DNA of 64,000 bases from NCBI RefSeq assembly GCF_019800885.1, contig NZ_JAHVKE010000001.1, positions 248,001 to 312,000 of the forward strand, written 5' to 3'. The DNA comes from Maritalea mobilis (lineage in GTDB: Bacteria; Pseudomonadota; Alphaproteobacteria; Rhodobacterales; Rhodobacteraceae). How positions within the stretch are numbered: position 1 is the stretch's first letter; each line of letters opens with the position of its first letter. A program made the position numbers and the translations under genes. Below, piece after piece: positions 1 to 6,772 of the stretch. The notes beneath the pieces are model-generated. The model ran no database searches and was not told the origin of the DNA. It worked only from the letters and a program-made list of their open reading frames with translations.

Positions 1-298
<298 letters not shown>

Positions 299-1201
299 CT
301 AACGCCCGGGGCGTCCCGTGGGAAGGGGGGAGGTCGCCACAGCCCGCCGCGCCGCCGTTTCGCGCCAGAAGGTATAAAGGCCCGTGGCGATCACGATGCC
401 CGCGCCGATCAGGGTCGCCGCATCCGGACGCTCGCCGAAGACGACGGCGGCGATGATGAAGGCAAAGACAAGCCGGGTGTAGCGGAAGGGGGACACGACG
501 CCGATCTCGCCCACCCGCATGGCCGCAGTGATCGCGTAATAGGCCACCAGCGCACAGGCCAGCGCGCCGAAAAGCTGCGCGGTTTCAGTCGCGTCGGGCA
601 TCACGGCGCCGCCGAAGAGGATCAGCAGCACCGCCCCCGCGCTGGCGGCGGCGAGAAAGCCCCAGCAGCCCAGCAGAAGGGTCGAGATCTCGCGCGGGAT
701 GGGCCGCGTGGCGAGGTCACGGCCCGACAGGCCGATCGCCGCCCCCACGGCCCAAAGCGCTGCCGGCTCGAACCCGGACAGGCCGGGGCGCAGGATGATC
801 AGCACGCCGACCATCCCGATCCCGATGGCAAGCCAGCGCCGCCAGCCCACATGCTCGCCCAGGATCACGGCGGCGCCGAGCGTCACGAGCAGCGGCGAAG
901 ACATGATGACCGAGGACAGCGTCGCCAGTTCGATCTTCGACAGGGCGATGACGAAACAGACCGTGCCGAGGATTTCCGAGGCATTGCGCGCGAGAACCGG
1001 CTTGGACAGGAAGGCCGGTGAGGCAAGGTTCGCCCCCTGCATCCTGGCCGCGACCCCGAAAACCAGCGCCCCGCCGACGCCGAAGAACAGAATCACCTCG
1101 CCCACGGGCAGGCGGTCGACCGTCATCTTGATGAACATGTCGGCCAGCGCGAAGGCCAGCATCGCCAATGTCATCCATGCCATGCCCTTGATGTTATCCA
1201 T
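299..1201 (-). CDS. DMT-superfamily (EamA) permease
   Basis: A 300-aa integral membrane protein made of two EamA halves, with about ten hydrophobic segments. It begins MDNIKGMAWMTLAMLAFALA and has the typical second-repeat segment VVSPFRYTRLVFAFIIAAVVFGE near residues 230-255. Members of this superfamily export or import small metabolites in the inner membrane. The substrate cannot be read from the sequence; some alphaproteobacterial relatives transport riboflavin, but I see nothing that decides this. An AGGA ribosome site lies three bases before the ATG. The last 20 residues are basic and cytoplasmic-looking. It precedes eno by 42 bp. Confidence 0.85.
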   Translation of the reverse strand: MDNIKGMAWMTLAMLAFALADMFIKMTVDRLPVGEVILFFGVGGALVFGVAARMQGANLASPAFLSKPVLARNASEILGTVCFVIALSKIELATLSSVIMSSPLLVTLGAAVILGEHVGWRRWLAIGIGMVGVLIILRPGLSGFEPAALWAVGAAIGLSGRDLATRPIPREISTLLLGCWGFLAAASAGAVLLILFGGAVMPDATETAQLFGALACALVAYYAITAAMRVGEIGVVSPFRYTRLVFAFIIAAVVFGERPDAATLIGAGIVIATGLYTFWRETAARRAVATSPLPTGRPGR

Positions 1202-1522
1202 TTCTGTCCTCGCGGGTGGGTCCTGGCTGGCCTACATCGCCGCCGCGGCGAGGGAAAGACCGGCTGGATCGCCTCCGATCCCGCGCGACGCCGCCCGAGC
1301 AGAAAATTCGGCAATTTTCTGCGGCCCCTTGTCGGCCTTGCGCGCAATGTTCCTGTCTTGGCGGCTTTCAGCGGCAGGTGTCACATCACGCCAAGACCTG
1401 CACCCATCTTTATCCGAAAAATATGCCGGGGGAGCCGCCAAAGGCGGCGGGGGCAGAGCCCCCAACGCGGGCGCAGCCCGCGCGGGGCGACGGGCCGAAG
1501 GCCCGGCGCAATCCCTTTGGGG
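1202..1522. other. Gene-free stretch with hairpin array
   Basis: No credible gene in 321 bp. The stretch holds a 10-bp-stem hairpin at 1299-1322 (arms GCAGAAAATT and AATTTTCTGC). It also holds an AT-rich core at 1403-1427 and four consecutive GC-rich hairpins at 1434-1505, listed separately. The latter two form an element downstream of the DUF1638 stop codon. Confidence 0.7.
1403..1505 (-). repeat. Dispersed intergenic element, copy 1 (AT core plus four triloop hairpins)
   Basis: Reading on the minus strand away from the DUF1638 stop, there are four adjacent perfect stems with three-base loops: 1491-1505 (CGGGCC), 1466-1482 (CGCGGGC), 1449-1463 (GGGGGC) and 1434-1448 (GCCGCC). They are followed by an AT-rich core containing GGCATATTTTTC and GGATAAAGAT. 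The same core, with one extra A, and a GGGGGC stem recur at 49131-49194, again 3' of a gene and in the same relative orientation. Confidence 0.75.
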
Positions 1523-2152
1523 TCAAAGCCGCCGCAGGGCCGTTTCCAGGTCGCCGTAGCCGGTGAACCGCCGCTCGAACCCCAGCCCCAGCCGCTCGGC
1601 ACAGGCGCGCGCCTTTTCCGTCAGCGCGGGGTTGTCGGTCTGGGCCTGGTAGACCAGTGTCTCGTAATTCCCGAAATACATGTCCCGCAGCTCCGGGTGC
1701 CGGTCGAGACCGAGCGGGCGGGTCACGAAGGCATCGAATTGCCGGACAAGGAAATCCGTCATGTAGAAGGCCGTCATCTCGCCCCGTTCGGTGAACACCT
1801 CATTCCGCTCGAAAAAGCTGTAGCAATGCGGGCCGTCCAGCATCTCGACGCCCAGCTCGGCGCAGCGCGCCTGCAACAGACCGCCCGTGCCGCAATCGGC
1901 GTAGAGCACGAAGATCTGCGCGTAATCGGCCCGGTTCGCCGCCACCTCCTGCGCGACGGCATCGGGGATCTTCTCGGGGTGGTTGTGCAGGATCGCGGGC
2001 AGGCAGGCGAGGTCGAGGTGATCCCAGCCATTGGCGGCCTTCAACGTCAGCACTTCGCGCGCCAGCGCCCCGCAGCCGATCAGCAGGACACGGCCACGCC
2101 CCTCGGGCGGCAGGCCGTGTTCCGTCAGTTCGACATCGTCAAGCCGGGTCAC
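1523..2152 (-). CDS. DUF1638 family protein
   Basis: A 209-aa cytoplasmic protein of the DUF1638 family. Visible landmarks are an LLIGCGALAREVL segment near residue 25, LPAILHNHPEKIP near 52, and FVLYADCGTGGLL with a conserved cysteine near 80. The GTG start is chosen because it overlaps the TGA of the upstream 54-aa gene in a GTGA junction, which suggests translational coupling. DUF1638 genes often sit near corrinoid methyltransferase genes. Here a corrinoid protein (4095-4802) and a homocysteine methyltransferase (6769-7785) lie within 6 kb on the same strand. A role in corrinoid methyl-transfer chemistry is therefore an inference; the biochemical function is unknown. Confidence 0.75.
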   Translation of the reverse strand: MTRLDDVELTEHGLPPEGRGRVLLIGCGALAREVLTLKAANGWDHLDLACLPAILHNHPEKIPDAVAQEVAANRADYAQIFVLYADCGTGGLLQARCAELGVEMLDGPHCYSFFERNEVFTERGEMTAFYMTDFLVRQFDAFVTRPLGLDRHPELRDMYFGNYETLVYQAQTDNPALTEKARACAERLGLGFERRFTGYGDLETALRRL

Positions 2153-2313
2153 GCGCGGCGTCCCAGCACCGCGCGGGCGACAAGGGCCGCAAGCAGGAGG
2201 CCGCCCATCGACGCACCGCCCGCCACCGGGCCGACCCAAGCCGCAAGCGCCACCGTTGCGGCGGCGGCGGTGATGACCAGGCCAAGGATCAGGGCGAAAC
2301 GGGCAGGGGGCAT
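2149..2313 (-). CDS. 54-aa membrane protein upstream of DUF1638
   Basis: A small protein beginning MPPARFALILGLVITAAAAT with two hydrophobic stretches (about residues 6-25 and 32-50) split by a Gly/Pro-rich turn, ending GRRA. It looks like a helical-hairpin inner-membrane peptide. The ATG has an AAAGGAGA ribosome site eight bases upstream, stronger than most in the window. The stop overlaps the GTG of the DUF1638 gene by four bases, so the pair is probably translated together. I do not recognise a family. Confidence 0.6.
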   Translation of the reverse strand: MPPARFALILGLVITAAAATVALAAWVGPVAGGASMGGLLLAALVARAVLGRRA

Positions 2314-2367
2314 GGGGTGTCTCCTTTCACGCGACCAATATGGGGCTGCGCCGGGCGGGCGTGAAGG

Positions 2368-3225
2368 TCAGCGCGCGACGAAACGCGGCCCCAGAACGGC
2401 CAGGACCAGCCCCGACAGCACCACCAGCGCCGCCAGCGCCTCGCCCCCGGTGATGGTTTCGCCCAGCATGATCGCGGCGACCGTCAGGCCCACCACCGGG
2501 ATCAGGAGCGCGAAGGGCGTTACCAAGGCCGCGGGATGGCGAGACAGGAGGTTGCCCCAGATCGAAAAGCCCAGCACCGTCGAGATGAAGGCGACATAGG
2601 CCACCGCCAGCCACCCCGTGATGCTGAGCGCCGCGATCTGGCCGAACGGGTCGCTCCCCTCCCAGGCCAGCGACAGGCCCAGCATGGGCAGGGGCGGCAC
2701 GAGGCTTGCCCAGACAAACAGCGCGGTCATGTTCACCCCGGGCGACTTGCGCAGCACGAGGTTGCCGCAGGCCCAGGAGAGCGCGCCGATCAGGATGAGG
2801 CCAAGCCCCAACAGGGTGACATTGCCGCCCCCCGCTATGCCGAACAGCGCAAGGCCCATGCAGGCCAGCGCGATCCCCACCGCCTGCACCCAGCGGACGC
2901 GTTCGCGAAAGAAGATCGCGGCGAGGATGATGGTGATCGGGGCCTGGCTTTGCAGGATCAGGCTGGCCAGCCCCGCCGTCGCGTCGGCCCGCATCGCCGT
3001 GAACAGAAACGCGAATTGCCCGGTGTTGATGAACGCGCCCACGCCGAGGATCGTCCACCAGGGCGCGGGTTTGCGAAAGAAGGCCAGAAGCGGCAGCAGG
3101 ATCGCGAAGCGCAGGCCGACGAACAGAAGCGGCGGAAGCTCTTCCAGCCCGATCTTCATCGCGGTGAAGTTCGACCCCCAGGCGAGGACGACCACCAGCA
3201 CCAGCAGGATGTCGCGGGCGGGCAT
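2368..3225 (-). CDS. EamA/DMT-superfamily permease
   Basis: A 285-aa permease starting MPARDILLVLVVVLAWGSNF, with ten predicted membrane helices in two EamA repeats. The WGSNFTAMKIGLEELPP and AILLPLLAFFRKP segments are typical of the family (RhaT/YedA-like inner-membrane metabolite transporters). Substrate unknown. The start is set where the ATG overlaps the TGA of the phosphatase gene (TGATG junction). No clear ribosome site precedes it, so expression probably depends on re-initiation after the phosphatase. It shares the fold but not close sequence with the permease at 299-1201. Confidence 0.85.
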   Translation of the reverse strand: MPARDILLVLVVVLAWGSNFTAMKIGLEELPPLLFVGLRFAILLPLLAFFRKPAPWWTILGVGAFINTGQFAFLFTAMRADATAGLASLILQSQAPITIILAAIFFRERVRWVQAVGIALACMGLALFGIAGGGNVTLLGLGLILIGALSWACGNLVLRKSPGVNMTALFVWASLVPPLPMLGLSLAWEGSDPFGQIAALSITGWLAVAYVAFISTVLGFSIWGNLLSRHPAALVTPFALLIPVVGLTVAAIMLGETITGGEALAALVVLSGLVLAVLGPRFVAR

Positions 3226-3959
3226 CAGCGCGGGCGCGGGACGGGCAGGCGTCCGTCCTCGGTCAGCAGGAACACGTCGCGCCCCTCGATCGCCACCGCC
3301 GAAAGCGGCCCGCCATAGGCCGCGCCGGTGTCGATGGCCAGCCGGTTGCCTGCATGGGTGACATCCTCGACCGGGGTATGGCCATGCACGACCAGAGGCC
3401 CATGATCGCACGGGTCGTCGAGGAACCCGTCGCGGATCCAGATCAGGTCCTCGGGGTCTTGGTCCTCGAAGGGGATGCCGGGGCGGATGCCGGCATGTAC
3501 GAACAGGCACTCCCCCGCTCGGTGCCAGCGCGGCAACTCCGCAAGGAACTCGCGATGGGCGCGCGGAATGCGGGCGACGGCCTCTTCATGCACCTCGTCG
3601 GGCGGCCCGGTCGGATCGACATCGTAGGAGGCCAGCGTTGCACCGCCGCCGGCCTTGTCGGAGAGGTAGCGCACATGCGGCGGGTCGCGCGGATCGGGGC
3701 CGGGCCCCGTCTCCAGCCAGCGCGTCAGCATGGCGTCGTGATTGCCGGTCAGTGTGACAATGCGCGGATCGCTTGCCTGCAGGCGCATCAGGTAGGCGAT
3801 CACGCCCGCGCTGTCCGGCCCGCGATCCACCAGGTCGCCGATATGGATCAGGGGGGCTGCGTCGGTGCCATGGGCGGCCCGGTCCGCGTCGACGCGGGCG
3901 TGCGCCGCGCGCAGCTTGGTCAGGTGTCCGTGGATGTCGCCGATGGCATAGAGGGTCAT
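3225..3959 (-). CDS. Calcineurin-like metallophosphoesterase
   Basis: A 244-aa cytoplasmic phosphatase of the bacterial PPP/ApaH-like group. The metal-binding signatures are in order: GDIHGH at residue 7, GDLVDRGPDS near 41, GNHD near 72, and a late HGHTPVED motif. These residues coordinate two metal ions. Relatives hydrolyse phosphoprotein or dinucleoside polyphosphate substrates; the sequence does not decide between them. The ribosome site is weak. Its stop overlaps the start of the EamA permease, so the two form an operon. A strong terminator at 4036-4069 separates it from the corrinoid protein gene. Confidence 0.85.
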   Translation of the reverse strand: MTLYAIGDIHGHLTKLRAAHARVDADRAAHGTDAAPLIHIGDLVDRGPDSAGVIAYLMRLQASDPRIVTLTGNHDAMLTRWLETGPGPDPRDPPHVRYLSDKAGGGATLASYDVDPTGPPDEVHEEAVARIPRAHREFLAELPRWHRAGECLFVHAGIRPGIPFEDQDPEDLIWIRDGFLDDPCDHGPLVVHGHTPVEDVTHAGNRLAIDTGAAYGGPLSAVAIEGRDVFLLTEDGRLPVPRPR

Positions 3960-4035
3960 GCGGCGACAAAAGACCTATGGCACGGCGCCTGCAAGCCCAA
4001 AGAGGGGGCGCCTTTTCACAAGCCTTACCCTGCGA

Positions 4036-4069
4036 AACAAAAAGGGCGGCGCCCGTGTCGCGCCGCCCG
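4036..4069 (-). terminator. Rho-independent terminator of the corrinoid protein gene
   Basis: On the minus strand an eight-base stem (GGGCGGCG with CGCCGCCC) is followed by TTTTTG. It lies 26 bp past the corrinoid protein stop codon. Confidence 0.8.
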
Positions 4070-4094
4070 TCTCGATGCCATATGCTCCGGGGCG

Positions 4095-4802
4095 TCAGGC
4101 GCCAGCGGCCATCTGGTTGTGCTTGCGCAGGACGAATTCCTTGGCCGTCTCCACCGCCACGGCGGCATCCCGGCAATAGGCGTCGGCCCCGATGGCGCGG
4201 CCGAATTCCTCGTTCAAAGGCGCGCCGCCCACCAGAACGATGTAATCGTCGCGGATGCCTTTCTCGGTCATCGTGTCGATCACGACCTTCATGTAGGGCA
4301 TCGTGGTGGTCAGCAGCGCCGACATGCCGAGGATATCCGGCCCCTCGGACTCCAGCGCTTCGAGATAGGCTTCGACCGGGTTGTTGATGCCAAGGTCGAC
4401 CACCTCGAAACCGGCGCCTTCCATCATCATCGACACGAGGTTCTTGCCAATGTCGTGGATGTCGCCCTTGACGGTGCCGATCACCATCTTGCCGATGCGC
4501 GGTGCGCCGGTTTCGGCCAGCAGCGGCTTGAGGATGGCCATGCCCCCTTTCATCGCGCCGGCCGCCATCAGCACCTCGGGCACAAAGAGAATCCCGTCGC
4601 GGAAATCGTTGCCGACGATGGTCATGCCGCCCACCAGGGCCTTGGTCAGGATGTCATACGGCTCCCATCCACGGTCGAGCAGGATGTGGACCGCTTCCTC
4701 GATCTCTTCCTTCAACCCGTCGTAGAGGTCGTCGAACATTTGCTGGACGAGTTCCTCGTCATCCAGTTCCGACAGGATGATGTCGTCCTCTTCTTCGGAC
4801 AT
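4095..4802 (-). CDS. Methyltransferase-associated corrinoid (B12-binding) protein
   Basis: A 235-aa cytoplasmic protein with the two-domain layout of MtbC/MtmC-type corrinoid proteins. A helical cap domain covers about residues 15-95 and a Rossmann B12-binding domain about 100-225. The cobalt ligand motif is plain: GDIHDIGKN with His116, then GxxVxDLG and a GGAPLNEEF segment near the C-terminus. Such proteins carry a methyl group on cobalt between two methyltransferases. With the homocysteine methyltransferase at 6769-7785 it could form part of a split methionine synthase, as described for some roseobacters; the methyl-folate subunit is not in this window. An AAGGAGA ribosome site fixes the ATG at 4802. 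A seven-base inverted repeat abuts that site upstream. Confidence 0.9.
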   Translation of the reverse strand: MSEEEDDIILSELDDEELVQQMFDDLYDGLKEEIEEAVHILLDRGWEPYDILTKALVGGMTIVGNDFRDGILFVPEVLMAAGAMKGGMAILKPLLAETGAPRIGKMVIGTVKGDIHDIGKNLVSMMMEGAGFEVVDLGINNPVEAYLEALESEGPDILGMSALLTTTMPYMKVVIDTMTEKGIRDDYIVLVGGAPLNEEFGRAIGADAYCRDAAVAVETAKEFVLRKHNQMAAGA

Positions 4803-4816
4803 CCGCGAGTCTCCTT

Positions 4817-4836
4817 CATGTGGGCCCGGCCACATG
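4817..4836 (-). promoter_or_regulatory. Inverted repeat next to the corrinoid gene ribosome site
   Basis: Perfect seven-base arms CATGTGG and CCACATG flank a six-base centre, ending directly beside the AAGGAGA ribosome site (4810-4816). It could be an operator or an mRNA hairpin affecting ribosome access. No cobalamin or SAM riboswitch consensus is recognisable around it. Confidence 0.5.
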
Positions 4837-4916
4837 GCCTGAGCCAGATACCTAGTCAATTGCGGCGGGCGCACATGGCGATTTGCGACATGGTTCTAGC
4901 AGGCCGCGACCTGCGC

Positions 4917-4945
4917 TTGAGAATGTTCTCTTTATGTTCTAGTTT
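4917..4945 (+). promoter_or_regulatory. LexA (SOS) box inside the promoter of the radical SAM gene
   Basis: GTTC at 4925-4928 and GTTC at 4936-4939 are separated by exactly seven bases, the alphaproteobacterial LexA operator. The box lies within the 17-bp spacer of a candidate promoter TTGAGA (4917-4922) / TAGTTT (4940-4945). If this promoter is used, transcription would begin at or beside the ATG at 4952, giving a leaderless mRNA. Confidence 0.75.
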
Positions 4946-4951
4946 CGCGCC

Positions 4952-6037
4952 ATGGTGCATGACCCCGAGATGACAACGGCGCGTCGGCGCGGGCGGGCGG
5001 CCACGGCCAACCATGCCGGGCGGTTCGAACGCTTCGACCGCGTGGCCGAACCCGATGGATGGCATGGCGACGGGGAGGATGCGCCGCTTCTGCGGACCGA
5101 GGTTTCAGACGAGGTGCCGCGCAAGGTCATCACGCGCAACACCTCGCCCGACCTCAGTTTCGACCGGTCGATCAACCCTTATCGGGGGTGCGAGCATGGC
5201 TGCATCTACTGCTTTGCCCGGCCCAGCCATGCCTATCTGGGCCTGTCGCCCGGCCTCGATTTCGAAACCCGGCTGATCGCGCGCCCCGAGGCACCCCGGG
5301 TGCTGGAGCGGGAACTTCGTGCGCCAAGTTACATGCCCAAGGTCATCGCCATCGGCACCAATACCGATCCGTACCAGCCGATTGAACGCGAGCGGCGGAT
5401 CATGCGCGCGCTGCTGCAGGTGCTGTCCGATTATCGCCACCCGGTCGCCGTGGTGACCAAGGGGGCGCTGATCGAACGTGACGCGGACATTCTGGGCGAG
5501 ATGGGACAGGCCGGGTTGGCGCGCGTGGGGATCTCGATCACGACGCTGGACCCCGAGTTGTCGCGCCGGATGGAGCCGCGCGTGCCGTCGCCCGCGCGCC
5601 GCTTGCGCGCCATCGAAACGCTGGCACGGGCGGGATGCCCGGTGCGGGTCATGGCCTCTCCGCTCGTGCCGGGGCTGAGCGATCATGAGCTTGAAGCGAT
5701 CCTGAGCGCCGCGCGCGAGGCGGGCGCGGTGGCCGCCTCGACCATTCCCCTGCGCCTGCCGCGCGAGGTGGCGGGGCTTTGGGCCGATTGGCTGGCCGAA
5801 CATTACCCCGACAGGGCCGCGCGCGTCATGTCCAAGATCCGCGACATGCATGGCGGGCGCGACTATGATCCGGAATGGGGCAAGCGCTTGAAAGGGCAGG
5901 GGATCTGGGCGGAGTTGATCCAGCAGCGCTTTGCCCGGGCGACCCGAGCGCTGGGCCTCGATACCGAACAGCCGCGCCTGCGCTGCGACCTGTTTCATCA
6001 GCCGCCGCGACCGGGCGATCAACTGGACCTGCTGTGA
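4952..6037 (+). CDS. PA0069/SplB-like radical SAM protein
   Basis: A 361-aa protein with the radical SAM cluster motif CEHGCIYC (Cys80, Cys84, Cys87), preceded by the family hallmark SINPYRGC. It belongs to the PA0069 family, related to spore photoproduct lyase (SplB). The family's reaction is not established. A GTTC-N7-GTTC LexA box sits 12 bp before the ATG, so the gene should be DNA-damage inducible, which supports a repair role (inference). There is no ribosome site before 4952; either the message is leaderless or the start is the ATG at 4970. It is followed by three short palindromes (6048-6112). Confidence 0.85.
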   Translation: MVHDPEMTTARRRGRAATANHAGRFERFDRVAEPDGWHGDGEDAPLLRTEVSDEVPRKVITRNTSPDLSFDRSINPYRGCEHGCIYCFARPSHAYLGLSPGLDFETRLIARPEAPRVLERELRAPSYMPKVIAIGTNTDPYQPIERERRIMRALLQVLSDYRHPVAVVTKGALIERDADILGEMGQAGLARVGISITTLDPELSRRMEPRVPSPARRLRAIETLARAGCPVRVMASPLVPGLSDHELEAILSAAREAGAVAASTIPLRLPREVAGLWADWLAEHYPDRAARVMSKIRDMHGGRDYDPEWGKRLKGQGIWAELIQQRFARATRALGLDTEQPRLRCDLFHQPPRPGDQLDLL

Positions 6038-6047
6038 CGGGAGGGAC

Positions 6048-6112
6048 CGGAAATCTCGAGATTTCCGTTTCGGAAAACCCCGGTTTTCCGGACAGTTTTT
6101 CTTGAGAAAAAC
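6048..6112. repeat. Three adjacent short palindromes
   Basis: A perfect 20-bp palindrome at 6048-6067 (half CGGAAATCTC), a nine-base-stem palindrome with CC centre at 6071-6090 (arm CGGAAAACC), and an eight-base-stem palindrome at 6095-6112 (arm GTTTTTCT). They fill the gap after the radical SAM gene. The last could serve as a terminator, but T-tract position is not classical. Confidence 0.65.
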
Positions 6113-6172
6113 GGCCTTGTCTGAGGGGGTTGCGCCCCATACCTGCGAAGGGACCGGACATGGGGGCAGGCG

Positions 6173-6772
6173 ATGAGCGGATGGGACGCGCGGTTCGACC
6201 GCGAAGACTACGTTTACGGAACCGCGCCAGCGGGGTTCCTTGCGGACTGGGCGCATGTGCTGGGGCCCGGCAGCAGGGTTCTGTGCGTGGCCGATGGCGA
6301 GGGGCGCAACTCGGTGCACCTGGCGGGGCTGGGCCATGCTGTGACCGCTTTCGATGCCAGTCCCGTCGCCGTGGAGAAAGCTCGAAAGCTGGCAGCGACG
6401 CGCGGTGTCGTGGTCGATTTCCAGGTCGCTGGCATCGAAGCGTGGGACTGGTCACAGCAAGTCGACGCCGTGGTCGGCATCTTCATCCAGTTCCTCGGTC
6501 CGCCGGAACGTGACCGGATGCTGGCCGACATGGCCCGCGCCGTGCGGCCTGGCGGGCTGATGCTGCTGCATGGCTATGCGCCGCGACAGGTCGAGTACGG
6601 CACCGGCGGCCCAGGACGCCGCGAGAACATGTACACGACACCGCAATTGGCAGCGGCCTTCGACGGGTGGGAGATCCTGCGCCTCGCCGATTACGACGCC
6701 GAGATCGAGGAAGGGATCGGGCACGCGGGCCGATCCGCCCTTGTCGATCTGATCGCGCGCAAGCCCGCCTAG
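6173..6772 (+). CDS. Class I SAM-dependent methyltransferase
   Basis: A 199-aa cytoplasmic methyltransferase. The SAM-binding site is visible as VLCVADGEGRNSVHLA near residue 40 and VTAFDASPVAVEKA near 58, with a post-motif AVVGIFIQFLGP near 100. The small size and absence of an extra domain resemble TehB-like or thiopurine methyltransferase-like enzymes; the substrate is unknown. The ATG follows a GGGGGCAGG stretch. Its TAG stop overlaps the TAG stop of the convergent homocysteine methyltransferase gene on a shared CTAG at 6769-6772, so there is no space for a separate terminator. Confidence 0.85.
   Translation: MSGWDARFDREDYVYGTAPAGFLADWAHVLGPGSRVLCVADGEGRNSVHLAGLGHAVTAFDASPVAVEKARKLAATRGVVVDFQVAGIEAWDWSQQVDAVVGIFIQFLGPPERDRMLADMARAVRPGGLMLLHGYAPRQVEYGTGGPGRRENMYTTPQLAAAFDGWEILRLADYDAEIEEGIGHAGRSALVDLIARKPA

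Noticed and set aside
1232-1465. 77-codon minus-strand frame in the gene-free stretch
   Set aside because: It runs through the hairpin array and AT core, lacks a ribosome site, and has a biased Ala/Pro composition.
1358-2599. 413-codon plus-strand frame over the DUF1638 region
   Set aside because: The minus strand encodes the recognised DUF1638 protein and a well-translated small gene; the plus frame has no homology features.
4803-4916. Cobalamin riboswitch upstream of the corrinoid protein gene
   Set aside because: No B12-box-like sequence and too little space; the only structure is one seven-base inverted repeat.
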